Source: CAYJIX01 sp964370375
GTDB lineage: Bacteria > Desulfobacterota > Desulfovibrionia > Desulfovibrionales > Desulfovibrionaceae
Direction: 5' to 3'
Assembly: GCA_964370375.1 (NCBI GenBank)
Contig: CAYJIX010000002.1
Location: forward strand, 35,506 to 99,505
DNA length: 64,000 nucleotides
The position numbers were made by a program, and so were the translations under genes. Shown in pieces: positions 1 through 8,671 of this stretch. The notes beneath the pieces are model-generated. The model was not told the DNA's origin, made no database searches, and worked only from the letters and a program-made list of their open reading frames with translations. The number at the start of each line of letters is the position of its first letter. Position 1 is the stretch's first letter.

Positions 1-632
1 TGCATGGCGGTTGTCAGCATGTCTACAAGCTCGCGCGAGCGTCCGGACAGGACCATTTCTACTCGAGCGATAAGGGCAGCATAGTCTTTTTGTGCCACTT
101 CACCTGTACAAGGTGCAAGGCATTGCCCAAGGTGATGGTACAAGCATGGACGCACCCGATTGGCAAAAGCTTTGTCGCGGCAACGCCGTAAAGGAAAGGT
201 GCGGTGCAAGGTTTTATAGGTTTCGCGAGCAGCTGAGGCTGAGGTGAAGGGGCCAAAATAGCGCGCTCCGTCTTTTTTGCTACTGCGTACCACCTCAAGG
301 CGTGGGAAAGGAGCATGGCGGTCAAGGCGGAACAGTACATATTGTTTGTCATCGCGCAGTACAATATTATAATGTGGACGGTGTTTTTTGATAAGGCTGG
401 CCTCAAGCAAGAGGGCCTCTTTTTCTGTTCCTGTTGATAAGGTGTCTACGGAAACAGCATGCCGCATCATGGCGGCTGTTTTGCCGGGCAGTGTATGAGC
501 TGCCCGAAAATACGAAAGCACCCGCTTGCGCAAATGGATGGCTTTGCCCACATAGATGATGCGCCCTGAGGCGTCTTTATACATATACACACCGGGCGTT
601 GTGGGCAATGATGAGGAGATGGGGCGTTGCAT
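1..632 (-). CDS. uvrC: UvrABC excinuclease subunit C, N-terminal part (cut by window edge)
   Basis: Excinuclease ABC subunit C makes the two incisions around bulky DNA lesions after UvrA/UvrB loading. The minus strand read from 632 opens with a GIY-YIG nuclease domain: LPTTPGVYMYKDASGRIIYV then GKA in the first 35 residues, followed by conserved DDKQYVLFRLD and the Cys-containing CLYHHLGQCLAPC stretch. Only about 210 of the usual ~600 residues are inside the window, and the gene runs off the left edge. The ATG at 632 sits a few bases behind an AAGG. uvrA lies in this window at 48 kb, so the uvr genes are not clustered. The identification is from motifs I recognise. Confidence 0.93.
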   Translation of the reverse strand, partial: MQRPISSSLPTTPGVYMYKDASGRIIYVGKAIHLRKRVLSYFRAAHTLPGKTAAMMRHAVSVDTLSTGTEKEALLLEASLIKKHRPHYNIVLRDDKQYVLFRLDRHAPFPRLEVVRSSKKDGARYFGPFTSASAARETYKTLHRTFPLRRCRDKAFANRVRPCLYHHLGQCLAPCTGEVAQKDYAALIARVEMVLSGRSRELVDMLTTAM

Positions 633-818
633 AAATAACAACCTTAATGGCGTATGTAAAAAATGATTACAACGTAGTTTAAACACTTGGCTTTACAGCT
701 AGGGCAAGATAGGCCAAAATACGTGTCTGTCATACATTGTGACACAAAAAAAGTGCAAGCGGCTCAATTGGAGTAATATTTTTGTATCATAAGAAGCAAT
801 AGGACAATAGGCAATAGT

Positions 819-1586
819 ATGAAACTGGTTTCGTGGAACGTAAATGGTTTTCGAGCCCTTAGTGGCAAGGCAGATTGGGCATGGTTTGCTAACACAGATG
901 CAGATGTGATTGGCATGCAAGAGGTGAAGGTTGAAACGCAACAATTGACACCGGAACAAAAAGACCCTGAAGGTTGGCATAGCTATTGGCTGTCAAGCAA
1001 GGTCAAAAAGGGCTATTCCGGTGTGGCTGTTTTTTCGCGCCCCCCTGTATTGGATGTGCAGTATGAATTGCCTGATGAGTCTTTTCAGGGCGAAGGACGC
1101 CTTGTGCAGGTAGAATATCCTAGCTTTTATTTTCTCAATATTTATTTTCCCAACGGTACAGGATCTGAAGCGCGTCTATCCTACAAAATGGGGTATTATG
1201 CGGCCTTTTTAGAGCACGCGCAAGCTCTGCGCCAACATAAACCTGTTGTGGTGTGCGGCGATTTTAATACAGCACACAGGCCCATTGACCTTGCACGGCC
1301 CAAAGCCAATGAAAAGCTTTCCGGCTTTTTACCTGAAGAGCGCGCATGGATGGATACCTTCATGGCAGCAGGGTATGTGGATACGTACCGCCATGTGCAT
1401 GGGGATGTTGCTTCCATGTATTCTTGGTGGTCGTACAAACAGCGTGCACGGCAAAGCAATGTTGGATGGCGGATAGATTATTTTTTTGTATCAGAAGAAC
1501 TTAAGCCACACATTAAAGACGCTTGGATTGAAACAGAAGTCTACGGTTCAGACCATTGCCCTGTGGGTTTGGAATTGGCCCTATAA
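819..1586 (+). CDS. xth: Exodeoxyribonuclease III (AP endonuclease)
   Basis: Exonuclease III family AP endonuclease, 255 residues, the normal length for the Xth/ExoA family; it cuts the DNA backbone at abasic sites and trims 3' ends in base-excision repair. Visible motifs run in order: WNVNG with Asn7, QEVK with metal ligand Glu35, the GDFNTAH active-site segment near residue 148, the RIDYFF segment near 220, and the terminal SDHCP histidine motif. The start at 819 gives the family-typical MKLVSWNVNG opening. It stands alone on the plus strand, convergent with the tRNA-His gene, with which it shares the hairpin at 1600-1618. Confidence 0.95.
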   Translation: MKLVSWNVNGFRALSGKADWAWFANTDADVIGMQEVKVETQQLTPEQKDPEGWHSYWLSSKVKKGYSGVAVFSRPPVLDVQYELPDESFQGEGRLVQVEYPSFYFLNIYFPNGTGSEARLSYKMGYYAAFLEHAQALRQHKPVVVCGDFNTAHRPIDLARPKANEKLSGFLPEERAWMDTFMAAGYVDTYRHVHGDVASMYSWWSYKQRARQSNVGWRIDYFFVSEELKPHIKDAWIETEVYGSDHCPVGLELAL

Positions 1587-1599
1587 CGCATATAAAAAA

Positions 1600-1618
1600 A
1601 GCCCTGCATTGCAGGGCT
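1600..1618 (-). terminator. Intrinsic terminator, probably for tRNA-His and also facing xth
   Basis: An 8-bp perfect stem (AGCCCTGC / GCAGGGCT) around ATT lies between the 3' end of xth and the 3' end of the minus-strand tRNA-His gene. On the minus strand the stem is followed by a run of T, the classical form, so the tRNA transcript is its clearest client. On the plus strand only a weak T stretch follows. Confidence 0.75.
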
Positions 1619-1629
1619 TAAAAAGCAAA

Positions 1630-1706
1630 TGGGGCGAATGATGGGACTTGAACCCACGGCCACCTGGGCCACAACCAGGTGCTCTGCCAACTGAGCTACA
1701 TCCGCC
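1630..1706 (-). tRNA. tRNA-His (anticodon GTG)
   Basis: Minus-strand cloverleaf with an anticodon loop TTGTGGC closed by CCTGG/CCAGG, giving anticodon GTG. The acceptor stem can pair eight bases (GGCGGATG with CATTCGCC). The extra G at -1 opposite C73 is the hallmark identity element of tRNA-His. The 3' CCA is encoded (1630-1632). Confidence 0.96.
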
Positions 1707-2042
1707 ATATGGAAAGACAGATTTTTAGCTGATATTCACTATAAGGTCAAGTGTTTTGTCTTTGTGGAATTTAAAACATGCAAGGGCAGGGCATTAAGCT
1801 TTTGGCAAGGGTAAAATTATCTACAAAATAGCGCTTTTAAGGGACATCACCAGTTTTATCGGCATAAAACTCAAATGAATTGTAGCGTGCCCATTTTTTC
1901 AACATACTGCTAGGTTGTACATTTTACGGTGCAAAGCTATACTAAAAAAATACGAGACGGGTGACAAATGTTTTGAAGGTTTTTGCATCGGCACTATAAA
2001 CCTATCATAAAAATATACAAAAAATAATGGAGCTTGGAAAAT
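1707..2042 (+). promoter_or_regulatory. Intergenic region upstream of murA with a candidate promoter
   Basis: No coding region is seen between tRNA-His and murA. A plausible sigma-70 pair lies at TTGAAG (1973-1978) and TATAAA (1995-2000) with a 16-base spacer, placing a start of transcription about 35 bases before murA. This is pattern reading only, and the rest of the stretch is AT-rich with no clear structure. Confidence 0.35.
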
Positions 2043-3293
2043 ATGGATACATTGACAATTCAAGGGGGTATCCCCCTTACAGGCACGGTGAGCGTGAGCG
2101 GAGCTAAAAATGCGGCTTTGCCCATTTTGATGGCTGCGATTTTAGCAGATGAACCGTTCACTATTACCAATGTCCCCAATCTGCGGGATATTCGTACCTG
2201 TTTAGAATTATTAACATTGCTTGGGTGTGCTGCTACGCAAGAAAACGATGCGGTACACGTGGTGCCTGGCGAGCTTAAACCGGAGGCCCCTTACGAGCTT
2301 GTTAAAACCATGCGAGCTTCGGTGTTGTGCCTTGGCCCTTTGTTGGCGCGGCTTGGTAAAGCCAAGGTCGCCATGCCCGGAGGCTGTGCCATTGGCGCGC
2401 GTCCTGTGGATTTGCATCTTACCGCCCTTGAAAAAATGGGCGCGCGTTTTGAGCTTGAAGATGGCTATATTATTGGCCAATGTGATCAGCTGAAAGGGGC
2501 GCATATCCATTTTGATTTTCCCACGGTGGGTGGCACAGAAAATCTGCTCATGGCGGCATCGCTTGCTTTGGGTGAAACTGTGCTTGAAAACGCAGCGCGT
2601 GAACCTGAAATTGTGGATTTGGCCAATTTTTTGTGCTCTTGCGGCGCCAAAATAACAGGGCAGGGCACAAGTATTATTCGTATTCAAGGAGTACAACGCC
2701 TTACCCCAAGCAGTTATGCCGTAATGCCGGATCGCATTGAAGCAGGCACGTTTATGATAGCTGCCGGCATGACAGGGGGCAAACTTTTGATAGAAAATTG
2801 TCCTTGGACAGAGCTTGAAGCTGTTATCATGAAGTTGCAGCAAATGGGCATGCAGATAGAAAAAACAGCTGAAGGCGTTTTGGCCTCGTGCCCCAATGGC
2901 TTGCAGGCTGTGGATATGACCACTCAGCCCTATCCCGGGTTCCCCACGGACATGCAGGCCCAGATTATGGCGATCATGTGCTTGGCTCAAGGTTCAAGCG
3001 TGATTACAGAAACTATTTTTGAAAACAGGTTCATGCACGTGCAGGAGCTGGTACGTATGGGCGCAGATATCAGGATTTCCGGAAAAACAGCCATTGTCCG
3101 CGGTGTTAAAGAGCTCACAGGTGCCCCTGTTATGGCTTCTGATTTGCGGGCCAGCGCGTCCTTAGTCTTAGCAGCCCTAGCTGCCAAAGGAAGCACAAAA
3201 ATTCAGCGCATCTATCACCTTGATAGAGGGTATGAACGGATCGAAACAAAATTGATCGCCGTGGGGGCAAGGATTGTGCGTGCCAAAGACTAG
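2043..3293 (+). CDS. murA: UDP-N-acetylglucosamine 1-carboxyvinyltransferase
   Basis: First committed cytoplasmic step of peptidoglycan synthesis: transfer of enolpyruvate from PEP to UDP-GlcNAc. 416 residues, normal for MurA. Visible residues are the AKNAALP substrate loop near the N-terminus, the PGGCAIGARPVDLH loop carrying the catalytic cysteine near residue 115 (the fosfomycin target), and the DRGYERIETKL C-terminal motif. The reading frame is open back to a TTG at 2034, but GGAG at 2029-2032 is correctly spaced only for the ATG at 2043, so I use that start. The stop codon is followed after three bases by an inverted-repeat element (3297-3493). Confidence 0.95.
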   Translation: MDTLTIQGGIPLTGTVSVSGAKNAALPILMAAILADEPFTITNVPNLRDIRTCLELLTLLGCAATQENDAVHVVPGELKPEAPYELVKTMRASVLCLGPLLARLGKAKVAMPGGCAIGARPVDLHLTALEKMGARFELEDGYIIGQCDQLKGAHIHFDFPTVGGTENLLMAASLALGETVLENAAREPEIVDLANFLCSCGAKITGQGTSIIRIQGVQRLTPSSYAVMPDRIEAGTFMIAAGMTGGKLLIENCPWTELEAVIMKLQQMGMQIEKTAEGVLASCPNGLQAVDMTTQPYPGFPTDMQAQIMAIMCLAQGSSVITETIFENRFMHVQELVRMGADIRISGKTAIVRGVKELTGAPVMASDLRASASLVLAALAAKGSTKIQRIYHLDRGYERIETKLIAVGARIVRAKD

Positions 3294-3296
3294 GGG

Positions 3297-3493
3297 CAGG
3301 CTGCCCCAAAAGGGTTGTCTGGGGTGTCAGCTGGGCAATTTTTGTCGGGTCATGGGGGGAAGACCCCGCTCTGCTCTCTATTTACGTAAGGTTCGCAAGC
3401 TCACCTAACGAAAACGGCTTCGCCGCCCTTTGGGTAGGGCTCCCCTCCTAAAATTGCCCGCTTCCTACCATCCAACCTTTTTTGAACAGCCTG
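3297..3493. repeat. Inverted-repeat element (~197 bp) directly after murA
   Basis: The left arm CAGGCTGccccAAAAGGGTTG (3297-3317) is complementary, with mismatches, to the right arm CAACCTTTTTTGAACAGCCTG (3473-3493). The same arm type (GGCTGTT..AACAGCC) recurs at 29136-29199, 32941-32960 and 52668-52792. The interior from about 3370 to 3443 matches, in inverse orientation, the interior of the element at 35154-35270. No ORF is found inside. Confidence 0.6.
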
Positions 3494-3521
3494 CCTTTAG
3501 CGACGGCTGAATAAGGTTTGC

Positions 3522-3590
3522 CTGCTAGCCCAAATCCTGTGGACGTGCCGCACAGCGGAGCAAGCAGGTGGCAAGGTGAAATTTGTTTTT
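3522..3590. repeat. Dispersed repeat block, partner of 35081-35149
   Basis: About 70 bases beginning CTGCTAGCCCA and containing GTGCCGCACAGCGGAGCAAGC resemble the block that starts at 35081 (CTGTTAGCCCA ... GTGCCGCGCAGCGGAGCAAG). With the neighbouring element at 3297-3493 it fills the whole 3294-3649 gap between murA and the next gene, and no gene is seen there. Confidence 0.55.
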
Positions 3591-3649
3591 GTCGTAAACC
3601 TACGCTTACAAGAACATGCATCAGCAAAGTTTTGACAAAAATTTTGTCT

Positions 3650-4738
3650 TCACTCTACCTTACAAATAAAGCCCGTATGTGAAGCTTTGTCAGGTAATAC
3701 GCTTGGGTCTGTGGCTGGGGGCACGTCTGCCCACACAACATGGCGCAGTCCAAGGGTTTGCCAGCGTTCTTTCAATGAGCCCCTGTGCCCATAAAAAAAA
3801 CCTTGGCAGCTTTTAGGAAGGTGCAACGTAAAACCTTGTTCTTGTCGGGTATTTATATCGCATTTTGCTTGCCGCAAATGTTGACAAACCGTTGCGTACA
3901 GGGCTTCTGCTTGTATAAGGCTACCAAGGGCCGGATGCTGCGGGCCTGCTAGGATGGCCTTTTCAAGGGATTGTTCAGGAGCTAGGGCCATGCGGATGAC
4001 AGGGACGTTTGCCGCCCAAGCGCGCTGTAGTGCTTGCCCAAGGGTTGTAATCGTTGTTTCAAGGCTCCAAGGGGTGAAGTCGCCGTTTTTCCATAGCGTT
4101 GCCAAGGGGGCCCCTGCAAGCACAAGACAAGGGTACATACGCAAGCACGAGGGCTTTAACGCTAGGGCCTTGTCAACATCTTCAAGAAATCGCGCAGGCT
4201 CTAGGCCCGGCATGCCGGGGAGCAATTGAATACCAAGTTTAAGCCCTGCATCCTGCACAGCTTTACAGGCTTTTTCGGCAACATGCTCGTTGTACCCTCT
4301 AAGGGACAGGGCAAGGGCGTTTGTATCAAAGCTTTGTATGCCAAGCTCAACAAGGGTAAAGCCTGCGGTACAAAGTTCATGTAGGATTGTTTGGGGAACG
4401 GCATCTGGTCTTGTGGAGCAGCGCACAGCCGAAATTTGACCAAGGTCAAGGGCACGGCGCGCCTTTTCAAGGCACGGCGCAAGCATAGATTTTGGCAATG
4501 ACGTGAAGGTGCCGCCGTAAAAGGCAAGTTCTCGTTGACGGCCTTTAGGGGCTGAAGTTGCTAGGGTTGCGTCAAGCTCAGCAAGGCGTTCAGCAAAGGA
4601 GTGGCTTTCCCCGGTTTGGGCATTCTGGTCACAGTACAGGCAACGCTGAGGGCACCCTGCAAATGGTAAAAAAAACGGAATGATTGCCTGCAATGTTGCT
4701 TTATCTGCTAGTGGCAGGCTGAAGGACTGTGCTTTCAT
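3650..4738 (-). CDS. Radical SAM protein of the Elp3-like (COG1243) type
   Basis: Radical S-adenosylmethionine enzyme of 362 residues. The opening IIPFFLPFAGCPQRCLYC carries the CxxxCxxC iron-sulfur motif at about residue 28. AFYGGTFTSL and VELGIQSFD are the SAM-binding and barrel motifs shared with Elp3-type proteins. It is shorter than Elp3 and lacks a GNAT acetyltransferase domain, so tRNA wobble-uridine modification cannot be assumed; many bacterial members have no assigned substrate. It is transcribed away from the HIT gene and no operon partner is visible. Confidence 0.8.
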   Translation of the reverse strand: MKAQSFSLPLADKATLQAIIPFFLPFAGCPQRCLYCDQNAQTGESHSFAERLAELDATLATSAPKGRQRELAFYGGTFTSLPKSMLAPCLEKARRALDLGQISAVRCSTRPDAVPQTILHELCTAGFTLVELGIQSFDTNALALSLRGYNEHVAEKACKAVQDAGLKLGIQLLPGMPGLEPARFLEDVDKALALKPSCLRMYPCLVLAGAPLATLWKNGDFTPWSLETTITTLGQALQRAWAANVPVIRMALAPEQSLEKAILAGPQHPALGSLIQAEALYATVCQHLRQAKCDINTRQEQGFTLHLPKSCQGFFYGHRGSLKERWQTLGLRHVVWADVPPATDPSVLPDKASHTGFICKVE

Positions 4739-5148
4739 AATGCTGTCTTTTTTGTTTTATTAGCAGGCGTATGTAGCCGCCTGTAAAAAAGTCCGTTTAA
4801 AAAAAATGATAAAAATCCACTCTATCATTTTTTACAGTTTGTTTAAAAGGTGCAAAATTCAAAAATAGTGCCTTTTTTTGAGGAAATAGAGTGCTTTTAT
4901 GGTTTATGCAACGAGAAAAAAGGAATTTGACGGCACACATTGCATTTTTTCAACAGCCTGTTAGGCCTGCTTTACTTGCTATATGTGGGTTGTAGCTAAA
5001 ACTTTATCTCGAAGCAATCGAAAAATAAGCTGAAAGAAGCTTGCATACTTTATTTTTTTATATTAGTACTTTTTAAACTGCACTAAAGGTTTGCAAGAAA
5101 ACGGAAGAATAATTGCTTTTGGATACTATACAAATGAGGTAGCATCCT
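4739..5148. other. Divergent intergenic region with AT-rich inverted repeat
   Basis: A 410-base region lies between the radical SAM gene (minus) and the HIT gene (plus), with no credible ORF. An 11-bp perfect inverted repeat AAAAAATGATA/TATCATTTTTT sits at 4801-4833; its placement between two divergent starts suggests an operator or an incidental AT palindrome rather than a terminator. Around 4945 there is a lone TTTTTTCAACAGCCTG arm of the hairpin family seen elsewhere. Confidence 0.4.
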
Positions 5149-5559
5149 ATGGAATCATGCATCTTCTGCAAGATCATCAAGGGCGATATCCCTTCGTACC
5201 AGATAATGGAAACGGAAGATTTTATAGCGTTTCTTGACATTGCTCCGTCCCAGCCGGGCCATAGCCTTGTGGTTCCAAAAAAGCATATGGAAACAATGCT
5301 GGACATGGATCCAAAACTTGGTGCAAAACTTATTGAGGTGTTGCAACGGGTCAGCACAGCGTTAATGAACGCGTGCAATGCTGAGGGGTTCAACATTATT
5401 CAGAATAATTATGCGGCAGCAGGGCAAACAGTGCCCCATATTCATTGGCATATCATCCCTCGTAAACAAGGTGATGGCTTTGCCTTATGGCCGCAAGGAG
5501 CAGCACTTATTCCTGAAGAGGCAAAAGCCTTTGTAGCTACGCTTCAAACGTACCTGTAG
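5149..5559 (+). CDS. HIT family nucleotide-binding protein (HINT-like)
   Basis: Histidine-triad protein of 136 residues, likely a nucleoside phosphoramidate or dinucleotide hydrolase. It opens with CIFCKIIKGDIPSY, whose two cysteines (CxxC) are typical of HINT proteins, and ends with the triad HIHWHIIPR. The start at 5149 has GAGGT eight bases upstream. It is followed after 23 bases by the IHF/HU gene on the same strand, so the two may be co-transcribed. The exact substrate cannot be read from sequence. Confidence 0.92.
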   Translation: MESCIFCKIIKGDIPSYQIMETEDFIAFLDIAPSQPGHSLVVPKKHMETMLDMDPKLGAKLIEVLQRVSTALMNACNAEGFNIIQNNYAAAGQTVPHIHWHIIPRKQGDGFALWPQGAALIPEEAKAFVATLQTYL

Positions 5560-5582
5560 TTTGTATAAAGATTGGAGGAACT

Positions 5583-5879
5583 ATGAACAAAGCTTTGACC
5601 AAGGCCGATATTGTTGAGGCCATTTATGCGAAGACCGACCGCAACCGTGCTGATGTTAAAAATACGGTTGAAACCCTTTTAGGGCTCATGAAGCAAGCCA
5701 TTAAAAAAGACCATGCCCTTTTGGTCAGTGGTTTTGGCAAATTTGAAGCCTATGCCAAACAAGAGCGCAAAGGCCGCAATCCTCAAACAGATGAATCCAT
5801 CACCTTGCCTCCGCGTAAGGTTGTTGTATTTCGCCTTTCTCGCAAGTTTAGGGCTGAACTCAACGGCGAAGACAGCTAA
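5583..5879 (+). CDS. IHF/HU family nucleoid DNA-binding protein
   Basis: Bacterial histone-like protein of 98 residues with the family signature GFGKFEAYAKQERKGRNPQT (DNA-binding beta arms with the intercalating RNP motif). The KGRNPQT form and the basic PPRKVVVFR end resemble integration host factor alpha more than HU. It has a strong ribosome site (GGAGG) ahead of ATG. A second HU-type gene lies at 14997. Confidence 0.88.
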   Translation: MNKALTKADIVEAIYAKTDRNRADVKNTVETLLGLMKQAIKKDHALLVSGFGKFEAYAKQERKGRNPQTDESITLPPRKVVVFRLSRKFRAELNGEDS

Positions 5880-6066
5880 GAATACTTTCTATACTTGTTG
5901 TAATTGAGCAATATATATGCTGTTGTGGTGCCTTACTACGGTAGGATGCCATAAACGCTAAGCAAAAGTGCAAGTAAATATACGGTTACGATTGGCACTT
6001 GCACATTCAGCTACAACAACACTCATATCAAGTTGTCCCATAAGCGGAAAGCATTTTCCAAAATAT

Positions 6067-6095
6067 AGGGCGTGTTGACACTTTCAACACGCCCT
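6067..6095. terminator. Intrinsic terminator between convergent IHF/HU and MATE genes
   Basis: A 12-bp perfect stem AGGGCGTGTTGA/TCAACACGCCCT with a 5-base loop lies in the 288-base space between two converging genes. The flanking T-rich and A-rich bases are weak but fit a bidirectional terminator. Confidence 0.65.
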
Positions 6096-6167
6096 TACTT
6101 GTTTGAGAGTAGAGAGCATTTAACCTTCAACACAATTCATTAAGAGAAAGTTTGTTCATGCAAACCA

Positions 6168-7514
6168 TCATGGTTTACTGTTTTTTTGGGTAGTTGTGTA
6201 CATATACCGTTCTTTGTATACAACAAAAAAGTAAACAGACATAAAAAATGCTAAAAATTCAGCTATAGGAACGGCAAGCCAGACTCCATTTAAACCTATA
6301 AAGAGTGGCAGTGTAAGGATTGTCGTAGCAATAAAGACAAAGGTACGTAGAAATGAAATAAATGCCGATATTTTTCCATTGGAATATGCTGTAAAAAGGC
6401 CCGATGCAAAAATGTTTATGCCTGAAAAAAGAAAACCAATGGAAAAAATGTAAAATCCGTGTACGGTAAGCTCATAAGCTTTCGTTCCTTTTTCTAAAAA
6501 TATAGCGGCTAAGGTTTCATTGATGGCGAACGATATGACCACAAGGCTTACAGAGCTTATACCAATAAATTTTAAGCATATAGTAAACAGTTTTCTTAAA
6601 CGTGACCTGTTCATTGCACCAAAATAAAAGCTTATGACAGGGGCTATGCCTACGGAAAATCCAATGAAGCAGGTGTTTATAAGGAGCTGTGCATAAAGCA
6701 CCACTGTAATGGCGGCTATGCCATCGCTTCCTGCCATTTTTAGCATGGTAATGTTGAATAAAAACGTGGTAACGCCTGTGGCTAAGTGTGTGACCATTTC
6801 TGATGAACCGTTACCGCAAGCGGTAAAAATGGATTTTATATCCAAGGAAAAAGGCACAAAAGATAACGGTTGATTCGCTTTTTTTGTAAAGAAAAAATAC
6901 AGCCCCATGACTGTGGGTACTGAAAAACCTAAACCTGTAGCCAGTGCCACACCTTGCATGCCCATACCGCAATAAACAATAAAAATATAATCTAAAATCA
7001 GATTTGTCATACCGCCAAGAACAATGGCTACAAAGGCAAATGTAGGCCTGCCCGAAGCAATTATGGCATTTTCAAAAATAGTTTGTAAAATGGCGCAAGG
7101 GGCAAACAAAGATAGCACAATAATATAATCATAACAATATTGGTATGTTTGCTCATTAGCTCCAAGCGCGTACAAAATGTCTTGCAAAAATATTTGCACA
7201 AGCACAACAAACACTACGCCTATGATAAATCCTGTTGCACAAAGAAGTGTCAACGTTTCTTTGGCCTTTTGCGCTCTTCTTTCTCCTAAAAGCCTTGCAC
7301 AAATAGCATTGCCCCCTGTGCCCAGCATGGTTCCCACCGCTATAAAAATGGTAATTACAGGCAGAACAATGTTTGTGGCCGAAAGAGCATAAGTGCTGAT
7401 AAGGTTGGCCACAAAAATACCATCAACCATAACATAAATAGACATGAAAACCATCATAGAGATGCTTGGCAATGTGAATGCTAAAACATTCTTAAAGGTG
7501 ATTGTTTTAATCAT
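6168..7514 (-). CDS. MATE family multidrug efflux transporter
   Basis: Inner-membrane MATE exporter with about 12 hydrophobic helices, 448 residues, probably cation-coupled efflux of drugs or metabolites (MepA-like subgroup). The start at ATG 7514 is chosen because GAGGAG lies about 11 bases upstream; the longer frame beginning with GTG at 7532 would read through that ribosome site. It diverges from a MerR regulator, the usual arrangement for regulated pumps, with a dyad in the shared promoter region. Base composition is clearly more AT-rich than the flanking housekeeping genes, suggesting acquisition. Confidence 0.88.
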   Translation of the reverse strand: MIKTITFKNVLAFTLPSISMMVFMSIYVMVDGIFVANLISTYALSATNIVLPVITIFIAVGTMLGTGGNAICARLLGERRAQKAKETLTLLCATGFIIGVVFVVLVQIFLQDILYALGANEQTYQYCYDYIIVLSLFAPCAILQTIFENAIIASGRPTFAFVAIVLGGMTNLILDYIFIVYCGMGMQGVALATGLGFSVPTVMGLYFFFTKKANQPLSFVPFSLDIKSIFTACGNGSSEMVTHLATGVTTFLFNITMLKMAGSDGIAAITVVLYAQLLINTCFIGFSVGIAPVISFYFGAMNRSRLRKLFTICLKFIGISSVSLVVISFAINETLAAIFLEKGTKAYELTVHGFYIFSIGFLFSGINIFASGLFTAYSNGKISAFISFLRTFVFIATTILTLPLFIGLNGVWLAVPIAEFLAFFMSVYFFVVYKERYMYTTTQKNSKP

Positions 7515-7569
7515 AACTATCTGACTCCTCACATCAAAATTTTTTTATTTACGTAAAAAAGATGTGTGC

Positions 7570-7594
7570 TATGAGTACTATAAAGTATGACATA
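7570..7594. promoter_or_regulatory. Candidate MerR operator between divergent MATE and MerR genes
   Basis: An imperfect dyad TATGagTACTataaAGTAtgaCATA lies between the two divergent start codons. MerR-family regulators bind such dyads inside promoters with long spacers and distort the DNA. Assignment rests on position and symmetry only. Confidence 0.4.
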
Positions 7595-7623
7595 GTGTGA
7601 GAGTCAAGAAAAAGGAACGAATT

Positions 7624-8418
7624 GTGGAAAAATATTTATCAATAGGGGAACTCTCTACAATGAAAGGCGTAAGCCACAGGGCTTTGCGTCATTATGGAGA
7701 GTTAGGAATTTTAGTGCCTGCTTACGTAAATCCTGAAACAGGATATAGATATTATTCAAAAAATCAGATACTTATTCTTGATATGATCACTCTTTGCGTG
7801 GCGTTGGGCATCCCTTTGAAGACGTTTAAAAAATATATTCTCAAGGAAGGTAGCATTGACGCAAAACAAATGATAGAAGATGCCAAGCTTAAGGCTTTGG
7901 ACGTGCAAAAAAATATTGAGCAAAAGCTATACTTTCTTGAAACCGCCACAGAGCATTTTATGGACGCGCAAAAGGCTTCTTTGCAGGATCAAGTGTATAC
8001 AAAGCGCATACAAAAACGCTATTTCCTCACCACAGATGCCCCCAAAGACTTTGAAATAGAAGTCAATTTTTGGACAAAAATGACAGAGCTCTATAAAGAA
8101 TCAGCAAGGCGTGATTTTGCCATGGCTATCAATCAAGGCATGTGTTTTTGGCTACAAGAAGGACAAATACGGCGGAAATATTTTGTAGAAATTCAAAATC
8201 CGGAATCAGTGCACGAACAACCTGATATTGTAATCATACCGGATGCGGAATTTGTTTGCGAATTTTATAGGGAGCCGCTTTTTTTGAAAGCTATCGAAAA
8301 ATATCAAGCGCATAACTATTTTCTTTCAGGGAATATATGCATTGTAAGTGACATTTTTGAAGATACCATCACGTACAAACCTGCTCCTTTTGAAGTGCAA
8401 TTACTGGCAAGACGCTGA
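7624..8418 (+). CDS. MerR family transcriptional regulator with effector-binding C-terminus
   Basis: 264 residues. The N-terminal winged HTH is seen as YLSIGELSTMKGVSHRALRHYG followed by GYRYYSKNQILILDMI; a coiled linker runs to about residue 115 and a C-terminal region of about 150 residues looks like a GyrI/BmrR-type ligand pocket. The GTG at 7624 is chosen because AAAGGA lies seven bases upstream; the frame extends to a GTG at 7597 without a ribosome site. It faces the MATE pump, which it most likely activates in response to a bound compound. AT-rich like its neighbour. Confidence 0.86.
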   Translation: MEKYLSIGELSTMKGVSHRALRHYGELGILVPAYVNPETGYRYYSKNQILILDMITLCVALGIPLKTFKKYILKEGSIDAKQMIEDAKLKALDVQKNIEQKLYFLETATEHFMDAQKASLQDQVYTKRIQKRYFLTTDAPKDFEIEVNFWTKMTELYKESARRDFAMAINQGMCFWLQEGQIRRKYFVEIQNPESVHEQPDIVIIPDAEFVCEFYREPLFLKAIEKYQAHNYFLSGNICIVSDIFEDTITYKPAPFEVQLLARR

Positions 8419-8526
8419 AAAATAGCCGTGTTGTTGCTATATGTTTGCTTGCATCTGGTTTTTAAAAATGAGGGGCCATAGTATTATTGCCATGGGTGCA
8501 CACAATAGTTCACGCATTGTGCCTAT

Positions 8527-8579
8527 GGCAAAAGTTAAGCCCCATGCGGCTTTGTGGGCTACATGGGGCTTTGTGATTT
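8527..8579. repeat. Direct-repeat copy of the tRNA-flanking hairpin
   Basis: 53 bases identical to 10151-10203, same orientation, containing the hairpin AAGCCCCATG / CATGGGGCTT. A third, slightly changed and inverted copy follows tRNA-Thr at 61837-61890. Here no tRNA gene is attached. The 8419-9075 stretch has no credible gene; a 75-codon frame across it is only a translation of the repeat. Confidence 0.8.
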
Positions 8580-8671
8580 ACGTTCAAAACGTTTCTGTTC
8601 ATTCGACAGCACAAGGCCCCTCTTCATGTAGTTTTTACAAGGGTACGATTATACCTCATATCCCTTAAATA

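Noticed and set aside
59..406. 115-codon frame on the minus strand
   Set aside because: It is an out-of-frame reading of uvrC on the same strand; the uvrC frame has clear GIY-YIG motifs.
699..980. 93-codon minus frame over the xth start
   Set aside because: It overlaps the 5' end of a certain gene, has no ribosome site and shows no family motif.
2211..2990. 259-codon minus frame inside murA
   Set aside because: Antisense shadow of murA; composition is Cys/His/Arg-rich nonsense with no motif.
8441..8668. 75-codon plus frame after the MerR gene
   Set aside because: Mostly a translation of the 53-bp repeat and hairpin; no credible ribosome site or motif.
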